Under the pieces are notes generated by a model. The model saw only the letters and a list, made by a program, of their open reading frames with translations. It did not search any database and was not told where the DNA came from. Of a DNA stretch of 58,906 nt, positions 36,091 through 46,411 are shown piece by piece (position 1 is the first letter of the stretch; every line of letters starts with the position of its first letter). The DNA comes from Filobasidium wieringae (taxonomy: Eukaryota; Basidiomycota; Tremellomycetes; Filobasidiales; Filobasidiaceae). The position numbers were made by a program, and so were the translations under genes. The DNA is taken from positions 1 through 58,906 of the forward strand of contig BCIV01000030.1 of NCBI GenBank assembly GCA_001600055.1, in the 5' to 3' direction.

Positions 36091-37980
36091 CTAGAACTTG
36101 ACCCAACCGTCTTCTTTGCTGACAAGCGATTTCAGGTCGCCCGAGGCGTCCCTGTACCAAACGATGCCAACCTTGGCGGTACCCCAAAGCCCATCGACAC
36201 CGAACAGACCGGTAGAGATCTGGAATCCCCAGTGCGTAGCCTGCTGTGAATCGATAAAGTCGAATACGCTTGGGGTCTTGACCTGCATGGTTCCCCAGAC
36301 GATCCCGACTATATCGATCGAGGCGGCTCGAGTTTTTGCGATCGAGGGTGTTTGAGAGGAGGAGGATATGTTTGACGGTGTGATGGTGTAGGTCCCCGTC
36401 TTTTCGACGGTAGAAAAGATATGGGTAGAGCCGTTGTAAGAATAGAGGACGGAGATGGTCTTTACGGTACCCGACCAAGGGTCGGCAACAGAGAGAGTCG
36501 AGGTAAGGGCGGAAGTGTCTATGATGAGGTTCCCGGCTTGTGAGAAGGCGGTCGTGGCAGCGGTAGTGACGTCCTTGTCGGCGTAGAATGCGCTCAAGAT
36601 TTGGATTCCAGGGGATACAGGCGAGGTCGTCGATTTGGCCGAGGCGACTGGAAGCATTGTAGAGGAGACGCTCGCGATCGCGGGTTTACTGGAAGATAGG
36701 GCCGTGCTGCTAGAGACGATGGTCTTTGTGGCGGAGACTACGGTCTGCGCTGTGGGTTTAGCCGCGGATACGGTGATGCTGCTAGAAGACACTGGCTTTG
36801 TGGTGGAGGAGAAGCTCAAACCTGAGAGTCTGGTAGCGGATGTGGTATAGCTGGTGCCAACGGAGACGCTCGAAGTAGAGCTTCTAGTGGCAGGCGAGGC
36901 AGCGGTAGAAGACGTGCTGCTCAACGAGGCGGCGGACGAGGCGGCGGAGGTCGAGGATCTGGTGGTAGAGATCTGAGCAGAGGTCGATAGGGAAGTCTGC
37001 GGGCTGACCGAGATGGTAGTCTTTGAGGCCGTGGAAGAGGATGATCCGTTGGACGAAGCCGACGATGTACCCGTCTGAGGATAGCTATTGTATAACACTC
37101 CGGTATCGCTCATCCCCGTGCCATCGGCGTTCAAGAGCATGCCGGGCGTATCCATAAAGTAGGCATAACGATGAACGTAGTCTTGCGCGTCCAGCCAGGG
37201 AAGGATTTCCTGCAAGAACGCATCGAGGTCGGCAGTGGTGTAGGTCCCATCGCTGTCGTCTAGTCCGAATTCGGTGATCCATACGGGACGACCTCCGGAC
37301 ATGGCGTGGGCCGCCTGGACTTGGGATTTAAAGTAGGAAGCTCCGGCCCATTTGTTGGAGTACCAATGGATGTTGATAAAGTCGATGTGACAACCGGTAC
37401 AGGTGTTGAGAAAGTCCTGAAGCCAGGTGAGACCGTCGGGGGGACCGGCGTTGGTCACGGCGGGGGATCCTAGGAGAGCCTTTCCGGCGAACGGTTCCAT
37501 GTAACGCTTCCACGCGGTGACCGAGGTCTGTACGTCCATACAGGAAGATCCACCTTGACATAAATCGGGCTCGTTGAAGCCTAGCAGAGCGGTACTGCCG
37601 GAACTGATGGCCGCCTGAGCGTGAGCGGGCCAGGCGGAAGTGAGATCCGAGTTGTTGCTCCAGAGCATGGGAACGTAATCCAGGGCCGGGTTCGCTCCGC
37701 TGCCTGCGGTCTGACCCCAATTGTAGCTCCATGAGACCTGAGAGTTCTGGCCGGAGAGGGAGAAGGGTAGGGTGTAGGCTGGGTCGTTGTAGCCGAGTCC
37801 ACGCTTGCCGGTGTTCTTGACAGGACTGGCGATGGCACGGTTGATGGCTGAGCGTGTGGATCGGGGTTGTCAGTGTTGCGACGTGGTAAGAAGGACATTC
37901 CAGATACTCCACTTACCCCGAGCGGCTACAATCTGCATAAAGAAAGACAGGACGAGGGTGGTGGTGACGAGGCATTTCAT
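36091..37980 (-). CDS. Secreted GH128 glucanase with Ser/Thr-rich linker
   Basis: Two exons (37980-37917 and 37847-36091; 69-nt intron) give 606 residues. A signal peptide (MKCLVTTTLVLSFFMQIVAA) leads to an Asl1-like GH128 domain. The domain has KRGLGYN, YVPMLW, the catalytic GFNEPD, FINIHWY and the second catalytic Glu in WITEFG. GH128 enzymes cleave beta-1,3-glucan. A Ser/Thr-rich linker of about 150 residues follows, probably heavily O-glycosylated. The C-terminal domain of about 150 residues (ILSAFYADKDVTT, IVGIVWGTMQVKTPSVFDF, GVDGLWGTAKVGIVWY) is one I do not recognise. No GPI signal is evident. Confidence 0.9.
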
Positions 37981-38921
37981 TGTCGACCAAGAGCAGAGGA
38001 GAGCGACCATGGCGAAGCGGGGGGTATAGTGGTGTGGTATCGAGCAAGGCTCCAGGCGATGCTTTTGGGTATGTGACGAGCTCCACTCGGTCGATGTCGG
38101 TTGTCCAATCCAGTGGCCAGTGGCTGTCTGTCATCTTGGAACGAGCCGTCGTCTTTTCTATTGGATTTGATTTCCAAGTGAGCGAGCCCGAATCGATCGA
38201 TTGTGAGCGTTTCTCAACTTTGAATCTCGCCGTCTGAACCTGTGAAATCGAGACCGGAAGCGGAAAGAGACGGCGGCGGCGCGATGGTATGCCGGGCGGG
38301 CTTGATCTATGAATAGAGCGTCCGTGCGCTGGCATTCAGCTCCGCTCATCTGAGATCCCAGGGCAGTTTCAAGTGAATTCAAGGTTCAGGTTCACACTCG
38401 ATTTCTTGAAACGTGCGACCTGGCCCAACGATGGGATCGCCTTTGCCTGGGATTCGTCTGATCGTCACGACTTGCGACCTTGGACTCCACGCGCATGCAC
38501 AACATCTATCGCCCGACCGTCGTGCAACTCTGTTTTTCTCGGGTCAAACGGGCTCGGATCTGCGCCACTTCTGACGCCTCGAGATCAATTTTCCCGAGTG
38601 ATCCGACATCCCGAGAAAGCGAGGAAACCTCCCGAGAGCGAAATCTCCCGATCACAGGTCGCTTTCGACCAAGAAACCCTGCGGAGATCTGCGGATTGGC
38701 CAAATATCCGGATGAGAGGAGCGTCCTCGGAATCAATTCAGCTCACGCTCTGGCTCGGTTTGCTCGACTTTGTCTTGGCGGATTCGCCTATCTGATAGGG
38801 AAAAATCCTCCTCGCAGGCGGCTCAGCTTGGTTTATATATCAGATCAAGTCGCAAAGTTGTAGCCCTCGACAAGCGACAAGGTAGGCTGTCTTGTCATCT
38901 AACAAGCGCGATCGCCCCATC
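37981..38921. other. Divergent promoter region GH128/MFS transporter
   Basis: No gene is supported. Overlapping open frames on both strands (38373-38863) look like shadows in GC-richer DNA. Confidence 0.5.
38834..38840 (+). promoter_or_regulatory. TATA-like box of MFS transporter gene
   Basis: TATATAT lies 82-88 bp upstream of the inferred ATG at 38922. Confidence 0.4.
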
Positions 38922-41067
38922 ATGGTATCCTCCATCCCAGCTCTGAGCCATCGACCGGCAACCGTTCACAGATCATCCTCCGACTTGCACTCGGATGACA
39001 AGTCCCAGGTAGACGTAGAAAAGCCGGTCACGTTCGATGAGCAGGATGGCCAGGTGGACGATCCATATGCACCCCGGGGAGTGGAAAAGCCTTGGAAATA
39101 CAAAGGACCGGCCCTGGCGTGCATCATCTTCCTTACCCGTGAGCATGGTGGGCTTGTCATCGACTTGCAAAACATCCCACTTACCAGCCCTCTCTCCATA
39201 CAAAGTCGGTTCGAATTTCGCCGACTCGTCACTCTCACCCCTCAAGAGTACCATAAAACTCAAAGTCCCTGGCGTCAATAACGCTCGTTACGGGACGATC
39301 GCCTCGGCAGACGCCCTTATCAACGGGATCCTGCCCATCTTGACGGGAATCGTCATCGACTACTACGGCCCGTCCGGCGCGAGCTTGATCGCTTCCACTT
39401 GTATCCTCCTCGGTTGCATCATCAGAGCCATCGGCGGTTCGACGGCAAGCTTCTCGACGTGAGTCCATCTCGCATCTCGGCGCGCTCTCGATCGCGGATC
39501 TCAAGTCAACGACCATCACTCGTGTGAACTCAGTATTCTGGGGGGACAGATCATATTCGGACTCGGCTCTACCACCATCGAGACGTGCCAGAGTAAGCTG
39601 TACACGCACTGGTGAGCATCCCACACTCTCCTTCCAGCACATCACCACTGACCTGACACCGTCTCACAGGGGTAGAGGGACCGCTAGAGGCGGCGCAGGC
39701 ATCCTCGGGTTCATCTACGGCCTCGACATAGCCATGGGCAGGGTGTTCAACCTGGCAGGCAGACTGTCCTCCGTACCCATCTCCGAGGGAACCGGGAGAT
39801 GGTTCTGGACGTTCTGGGTCGGGGCCATTTTGGCTGCCGTCACGCTCCTCCTGAACATCGGTTACGTGCTGTTCGAGAGGACTCTACCGCAAGATCAACG
39901 GGTCATCACCGGTAGGCAGGTGGCCAAGGCGATAAAGACTCGGACGGCGGCGAGTTCCGAGGTCGAAAAGGAGACGGTCGTCATGAGCCCGTTCTCTCGT
40001 GTCTACTGGAAAACGGTCGTGGCTAGTCTCTTCATGATCCCCGCGGCTTTCTGGCTAGTCGCCATCTCCCAGACGTTACAAGCCGGGACCGTCGGAGCGT
40101 ACAGCTCCAACCTAGCAGAGGTGAGCATCATCACTCTTCCGCGATAAACACACGCCTGATGGCGTTTCACGCTCCAGGTCGTCGAAGTCACGCGGGGAAC
40201 GACAAAGTTGACCGCGGGGTACACTAGCTCTCTATCGCAAGTGATACCCATCGTCCTCACTCCCATCATCGGTCTCGGATTCGATCGGTTCGGGAGGAGG
40301 ATGCATGTCGTCACGTTCACGGCCTCGCTTTGGGTGCTCGTATTCGGCTTGCTGGCTTACTCCAGCGTGCATCCGATGGTGCCGTATGTCGCAACAGGTC
40401 CTCGCTTGACCGGCCGAACTGATTGGAGATCGTTTTATAGTGTCATTCTCGGGTCCATCGCCTTGGCAAGTAATGCCGTGAGTCAAGTCGCACATCCAAC
40501 CATACGAACGAGATCTTACCGTCATTTTCGAAATACAGATCCCCTTCATCGCTTCCATCCCCTTGCTAGTTCCCTCGCAAGCTTGCATCGGGACCGCCTT
40601 TGGCGTTTGGAAAGCGTTCAATTCGGCAGGGTCGACCATCTTGGACGTCGCCTCTGGTGCCAGTCAGTAGCACTTCGTACATCGTCCACGGGTCCAGTCG
40701 CTGATCCAGATCGACCGGCGCGTTCGAATTCGCAGTCCAAGACAAGACGCCGACGGGTTCAAACCAGTATGACAACGTTTTCTACCTGCTGATCGCCTTG
40801 AAGGGCGTGGACATCGTCTATGGTCTCGTATACAACGTGAGAAGACCTTGAACGAGAGCTCTATTTGGGATCGGTTGTTGATCGCCACACACACAGATAC
40901 TCGACAAGAAATACTTTGGAGGTGTCCTAAAAGCAGACGAAAAGACTCGATCGCATCGAGAGCTGGCGGAGTCTCCGGAAGATCGCCGACAAGGCTTGAG
41001 AGCTCCTAACAAGGCATGGACTGCGTTCGGTCTATGCTGGGCCGTAGCGTTGATCGTCACAGCATAG
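38922..41067 (+). CDS. MFS transporter, MFSD1-like
   Basis: Nine exons (38922-39138, 39206-39458, 39534-39611, 39670-40120, 40178-40383, 40441-40477, 40539-40662, 40736-40836, 40897-41067) give 545 residues. A cytosolic N-terminus of about 65 residues is followed by about 12 hydrophobic segments. The region YGTIASADALINGILPILTGIVIDYYG, FGLGSTTIETCQ, GFIYGLDIAMGRVFN and LGFDRFGRR carries the MFS D-x-x-G-R-R-type loop. It resembles eukaryotic MFSD1 and its fungal relatives. In animals MFSD1 is a lysosomal dipeptide carrier; the substrate here is unknown. Confidence 0.87.
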
Positions 41068-41461
41068 TTCGTGGTGTTTTAACGTTTCTTCTCACGCCAC
41101 GCTCACTTCTACCTGCACCTTGAACTACCAGCGTCATCTACATCGTGTATTCGATCGGAACGTGATGAGCGGTATTCAGTGAACGCTGCGTCCTGTTGAT
41201 TTGAGAGGCCTGTGTTGGCAATTGCCGGGGTCTAAACTCCTGACGGCACGATCCGATCCTGGCTCTAGAAGCTAGACTGACAGTCGAATCTTTTCTACAC
41301 GCAGTACTATATAAAGATACACTCGAGATGGAATAATGAGTACAACGAGAATAGAGCACAACGATATACATATATTTCAAGTGCGTCTTGCGCCGTTGGA
41401 ATGGATAGGCTGCTTCAAAAACGATCCTGCAATGTCTGGACGTCCAGTTTGTTAAACTTGA
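41068..41461. other. Convergent 3' region MFS/SDR
   Basis: No gene is seen between the two convergent stop codons. Confidence 0.5.
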
Positions 41462-42386
41462 TCAAGCTTTGGATTCTTGTTCCTCTAGACAGTGAGGAGC
41501 AAAAGTGGTGAGCAACGTGAAGCGTCCATGTGAGCACGGGCTACTCACCCGAGGCACCGATATCGTCCGATCCTTCTGGAGCGCCTCGGGCAGAAGCTAC
41601 GAGGCTAGCCTTGATCGAATCGGGGACGAAACCCATGACGGATTTCAACAACCAGTTGTTCGTCCCGACGACCTGTTGAGCCGAGTTGGCCTCGTAGGCG
41701 TCCACGGCGGCCTTGGCGACGGTCTCGGGCTGATCGATACCGACGGCATCGAGCGCTCCTCTTCGTTCTCCGTGCCCCGCACCGTCTAGATTGGTGGCCG
41801 TGATTCCGGGTACGATGGCAGCGACCCTGACTCCCGTGTCGATGTTCTCTTCCCGAATCGCCTGGGACCAGGAGAGCATGAAAGCCTTGCTAGCGGCATA
41901 CATGGCGGTGAAGGGGACGGGTTGGAAACAAGCGGTGGAACAGACGTTGAGGATACCTCCGGATCCACGTTCCACCATGGATGGGAGGAAATGAAGCGAT
42001 AGATCGACCACGGTTCGGATCATGACGTCGACGGTTCGCAAGGATACATCATTCTCCTTGTTCCCGGCGAATTTCTGTTTACGTGCCAGTCCAGCGTTGT
42101 TGACCAAGATATCGATCTGCCATCCCCACTGGTCGATTTGACGTTTGATATCCGAGGCCGCATCGTGACTAGCGAGATCTGCACTGATCGTCTTGACCTC
42201 TACTCCCGAAGCGACTTGCGCCAACTGGGAGGCGGCTTTGTCGAGTTTCTCCTGGTCATGGGCTACGATGACGATCTTCTTGACACCTCGAGTGACGAGT
42301 TCGGTTGCGATCGCTTGACCGATACCTGACGAGCCGCCAGTGACGATGGCAGTCGATTGGGAGTAATCAACTTGTGCTGGCTCCAT
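41462..42386 (-). CDS. Short-chain dehydrogenase/reductase
   Basis: The main exon runs 42386-41549. Without splicing the frame stops at 41541 and gives 281 residues. With the strong GTGAGT donor at the end of that exon and an acceptor at 41485-41486, a 23-nt second exon (41484-41462) gives 286 residues ending in ESKA. The Rossmann motif is TGGSSGIG (about residues 17-24). NNAG and the YAASK catalytic segment are present, with an upstream Ser in CSTACF. Classical SDRs use NAD(P)(H) to oxidise or reduce hydroxyl/carbonyl groups; the substrate is not evident. It lies directly downstream of the amine oxidase gene on the same strand, so oxidation or reduction of amine-derived aldehydes is a guess from context only. 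Confidence 0.9.
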
Positions 42387-42772
42387 GGTGTGGGATTGAT
42401 ACGGGTTGCGATGTGATGGTTGGTGTGTTAGGTGGCATTGTTCGTCCGAGGTGATGGCTGGATGGAGTGGTGCTTATATGTCGCTGTCGCTGTGTCGTTG
42501 CTGGAGTGGACGATTCCATCTGACGATGTGATCATGGCGCTATGCCGAGTCTTGGCTCGTTCGATGACGATGATGATGTCCGTGTCCGTGTCCATGTCCG
42601 TGTTCATGTCCGTGTCCGCTTTACACGTCATAATCCAAGTGTGCCATCGACCACTGTCACTTTTCGAGATGATCGAGTATCAAGTAGTAACTGTCCATCT
42701 CATTTATCACGATCACGATCACATCTCATGCATATCATCCGGTTGTCCAATCCATTTCTGTTGTTACAATAC
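42387..42772. other. Promoter region of SDR gene, 3' of amine oxidase
   Basis: No gene is seen. The region carries a trinucleotide/hexanucleotide microsatellite (listed separately) about 190 bp upstream of the SDR start. Confidence 0.5.
42563..42617 (+). repeat. Trimer plus RTGTCC hexamer microsatellite
   Basis: GATGACGATGATG-type triplets (42563-42575) run into seven hexamers of the form ATGTCC or GTGTCC (42576-42617, one reading GTGTTC). Confidence 0.85.
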
Positions 42773-45700
42773 CTATGCACAGCAACCCTTACCTAACCCA
42801 TTCGATCTAGCCTCCGCTTCAATGGCTGCGTCACCTTGACCGTGACTTCCCGCGGTGGAAGACGACCCCGCATACAACCTCGATCGATTGAATCTCTGTG
42901 TACTGGCTGGAACGTCGTTCGAAGGCGACGACGTAAAGAAATCGACCGGCTTGAGCGTGACCATGTGGACTTCACATGGCATCTGTACGAGGTCCGACGA
43001 TGAGGCGGGATGTCATTGGAAAACGTATTCGCCGACATGACTTACCACGGGAAAGTCTTCGACTCTAGGGTTATGAGTCATCCCGAACGTGTGCCAGATG
43101 ACAACATCGTCGTTCTCCACCTATCGTTTTGCCGCGACAGATCAAGGGTCGTGAGTTGCGCACCGTGACAGTGAGGAATCGCGACGACCCACGTCATCTT
43201 TCCTCTCGACCCATGACTTGATACCTTGAGCATTCCCATTACTCTGGTTCGTGTAAAGTCCACCGGAATACAACTCGTCATCCTTGTGCTTTGTCACCCA
43301 GATATGATGATCCCCAAACTCGGCGCGCTTTTCTTACTAGCCGTCAGCTCGCTTGGTCGATAGCATCTGACCTGTCCGTCATCTCACCTTGTACGCAATC
43401 GAGTCGGGATGCGCCAACATCAACTGTGAAGGTTGAGGAACGAGTTTATACCCAACCGGTCGTCCAGAGATCGGGTTGATCTTGCTAGGGTTGATACTAT
43501 ATCAGACGCGGATATCAGCCAAGAAAAGACGACCAATCGAATACGACTGACATCTTGAATACCCGGTTCTTCTCCGGAGCAGCATCGGCCCAACCGGATT
43601 TCAAGATGGGTGTCTTCTCGACCGTATATCCTACACCATACAGGTTGTTTGAAGGGGGCGAGGTCCTATCGAAAGGCATCGGCACGGAATCCTCTTGAAT
43701 CACCGTATTCCGATGACCATCGATGGATGGATCGATTCGGACGGAGAACAGGTGTTGATGGTTCGTAGCGAGTACCCTACACAAGGATCGTCCCCCGATG
43801 ATCAGTCGATCAGCAATCCGAGAGAGAGAGCGTCAGAGACTGACCCTGGGCTGACAATCGTTCCGTAGGGTGATTTCTCGCCTGGCATAATGGCCACGGT
43901 AGAGAGGATCCCCGTCGCACGCGTCTCGATGGTCACATTGGCCGATTGGTCGAATCTGTAGTGTGCGGGTGATCAATGATCGATCGTACAGCTCCCATCG
44001 ATTCTAGAACCTACTTCCAGGCAAAGATGTCTTCAGTGAGACCGACTCCATCAGCGCGTGTGTTTGCGGCGGCCATTCAACCCAAGACTTACATTCGTAG
44101 TTTGCTCTGATCATAATGATCAAGCAGATCAGCGGCAGTCTATCAACAGCAGGTCTTCCTCTCGCCCTCACACGGTAATCATGCTTTGCACGACAAGGAC
44201 TCGAGAACGAGTGACCGATGGGTTGTTCGTCCTATAGTTGGTATGTTTCCAGCCAATACCCTCGTCCTGCTCGTGAATGCATACAGTCCCTTTCAACGAT
44301 TTGGCCGCGCCGGAAGCGGTGACATGGTCAAAGTCGAGATACTACGAAAGGCGGGGTGATCCAGTTCCGTGTAGACTGCAGATTGTAACTGTCACGCTCA
44401 CATGAATCTCGCCTAGGCAGTCGCATCCCAATTGCAACTCGTTGGCCTGCAAAGGTTGATGATCAATACAGCCATAAGACCAAATCGAGACGATGACCAC
44501 GTACAGTAAGTCCAGCACCTGTTGACGTAGATACCATCCGTCTGTCAGTTCAAAGATGCCACCTCGATACAGCGATATGCTACTTGCCACAATCTGCAAG
44601 ACGTTGGTTCCATTCAGTCAGCGAACGTATACGTTTCACTCTCCGTTCGGCCACTTACCTCCCAAATCGAAAGCTTGCTTTCGATGAAATGGCGCCTAAA
44701 AAGGAGTCATCGTCAGCCAAGATCGGCATCGAATACTTACCACAACGTACTCTGGGGTCGCCATAGGGAACGGTCTTTTACGAACACGGTTGTCAAGTAA
44801 TCTGCCGATCGAGAACCTGTCGACTGTTGCTTACCATATCTGAGATACTAAGTCGATAGAAAACCTTTCGTCCGTCATAACGCACGTCACTAATGACTGT
44901 ACCCTCGCGGTAATTGAATCCGATGTGAAACGTCCACTTTTGCCATCTGACTATCCTTCCGTTCAGAGTGAACTGTGACATGTTCAGGTAAGTATCGATT
45001 GGCACTAATGGCATATCGTTGCCAACTCACGCTAGCGCCTTCAGGTTGTGATACATGATACGGCTTGAGATCCTGCCTATACTCTGCTCCAGTATCCTCT
45101 CGTAGTTTCTGAGAATACTCGCTTGGCATGTAATGTTCCCATGGGAATGGTTGATCTAGATCCTGAACGGTTTTGATACTATCGCCACCCATGATAGGGG
45201 TGAAGGCGATCTCGTGAAGGACGAAGCTGTCCGCAAGAACCACTGGAATCAGCGGCAGAGGATAGCTATAGTGGCAGCTATCTGTATCGTCGATCATTCG
45301 CATATAGACCATAAAGCTGATGAAGCGGGGCGACTCATCGACCGAATCCGCGCCTGCGTGTTATTTAGGTCAGTCATACGATAACTGCGGCCAGCTGAGG
45401 GAGACCAACCGTAAATCCATGAATCTGCCACTACCGTCGCACGCTCTGGGAGCTGTAATTTAGCGATGACAGCCTTAAACTGTAAATCGTTGAGAAGAGC
45501 TTCTGCCGCCCGATCCATTTCCTCTCCGTCAGCTGGAACATGTTGGCCTTTGGGAACTGCTTGTCTGCCGTCCACTTTCCCAGAGTGGCCATCACCAGAC
45601 GATAGCGTTATCTTATAGTCTAGATAATACTCTAGGTCAGTTGACGGAAAATAACTTCAGGGGAAGAGTCAGCTTACCAAACCATTCCGTATGTCCACCC

Positions 45701-46011
45701 TGTTTTACACCGAACAAAACACTCGCTTGCCTAGGCAATGGAGTCATGCGCTCCCCGTGCTCAACAGCAGCGTGCCATTTGTCCAGGTGCGGAGCGAGGA
45801 CTTGTTTTGACGGTTCTATGAGCTGTAAACCTTTAAACCAAAGACGGGGCGTGTCTGCAGTATCACCAAGCGGAATATCCTGTCGGACGATGTTGACACA
45901 TTCCTGGAGTTCGGCAGCCGATAGGGGATCCAGCGGATGATCATACGATGGGACGGAAGGGATAGAGCCTTTGAGGCCCAGGACTTCTAGAACTGAGTCG
46001 ACTGTGTGCAT
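42773..46011 (-). CDS. Copper amine oxidase (topaquinone type)
   Basis: Eighteen exons give 731 residues. The frame is consistent from ATG 46011 to stop 42773; an upstream in-frame Met (about 46056) is possible. N-terminal N2/N3-like domains are followed by the catalytic beta-sandwich. All active-site features are present: [21 protein letters not shown] with the likely catalytic Asp353, [17 protein letters not shown] with Tyr437 as the topaquinone precursor, NHQH copper ligands His487 and His489, and the third ligand His653 in FGMTHNPR before EDFPVMP. These enzymes turn primary amines into aldehyde, ammonia and peroxide. No clear peroxisomal C-terminus or signal peptide is seen. The exon joining FDLG to the ANEL segment is only 6 nt long (44588-44593) and is followed by a GC-AG intron. 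Confidence 0.95.
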
Positions 46012-46411
46012 GATCGTTGTGTTCTGTCTGGTCAGGTGGCAAGAACAGTTGTTCAAGGATTATCCTGCTCGACTCCAATTTATAGGATTTCAACAGTAGC
46101 GGTTATCGAGCTTATCGCGCGGAACGCGTATCGTCAGCGCATTTGGCGTGGCAGGCGAGGTTGGCGAGTATGGCGGTTATGGCGGGCATGGCGAGGATGG
46201 CGGGGCTGTTTCGATAACGGTCACTCGGGTTCCGCTCCGGTTGGTTCGACTCGGCCCAAAGGCTCGCAGGTTAGATAGGGAATATAGATTGACGTATCGA
46301 TAAGACTCCAGCTCGAAATGTTGATAAAGTAGAAAGCAGTCTGAAGTGTTTGTTTGACTGCCACGAGGCAATCCCCGCAACCCGCCACATCCCTGTCAGC
46401 CCCTCACCACA
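46012..46411. promoter_or_regulatory. Divergent promoter, amine oxidase / permease
   Basis: This 400-bp gap separates the start codons of the amine oxidase (minus) and the permease (plus), so both genes probably share regulatory sites here. It contains the 9-bp GGCG tandem repeat listed separately. A Zn2Cys6 regulator is encoded 2.4 kb to the right. Confidence 0.6.
46144..46206 (+). repeat. 9-bp tandem repeat, consensus TGGCGNNNN
   Basis: Seven consecutive 9-bp units all carry GGCG at the same place. Six begin TGGCG and one AGGCG (46153); the last five (46162-46206) are TGGCGAGTA, TGGCGGTTA, TGGCGGGCA, TGGCGAGGA and TGGCGGGGC. The array lies in the promoter shared by the amine oxidase and permease genes. 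Confidence 0.85.

Noticed and set aside
46006..46278. 90-residue frame with W-R repeats
   Set aside because: It is produced by the 9-bp tandem repeat in a divergent promoter, since 9 is a multiple of 3.
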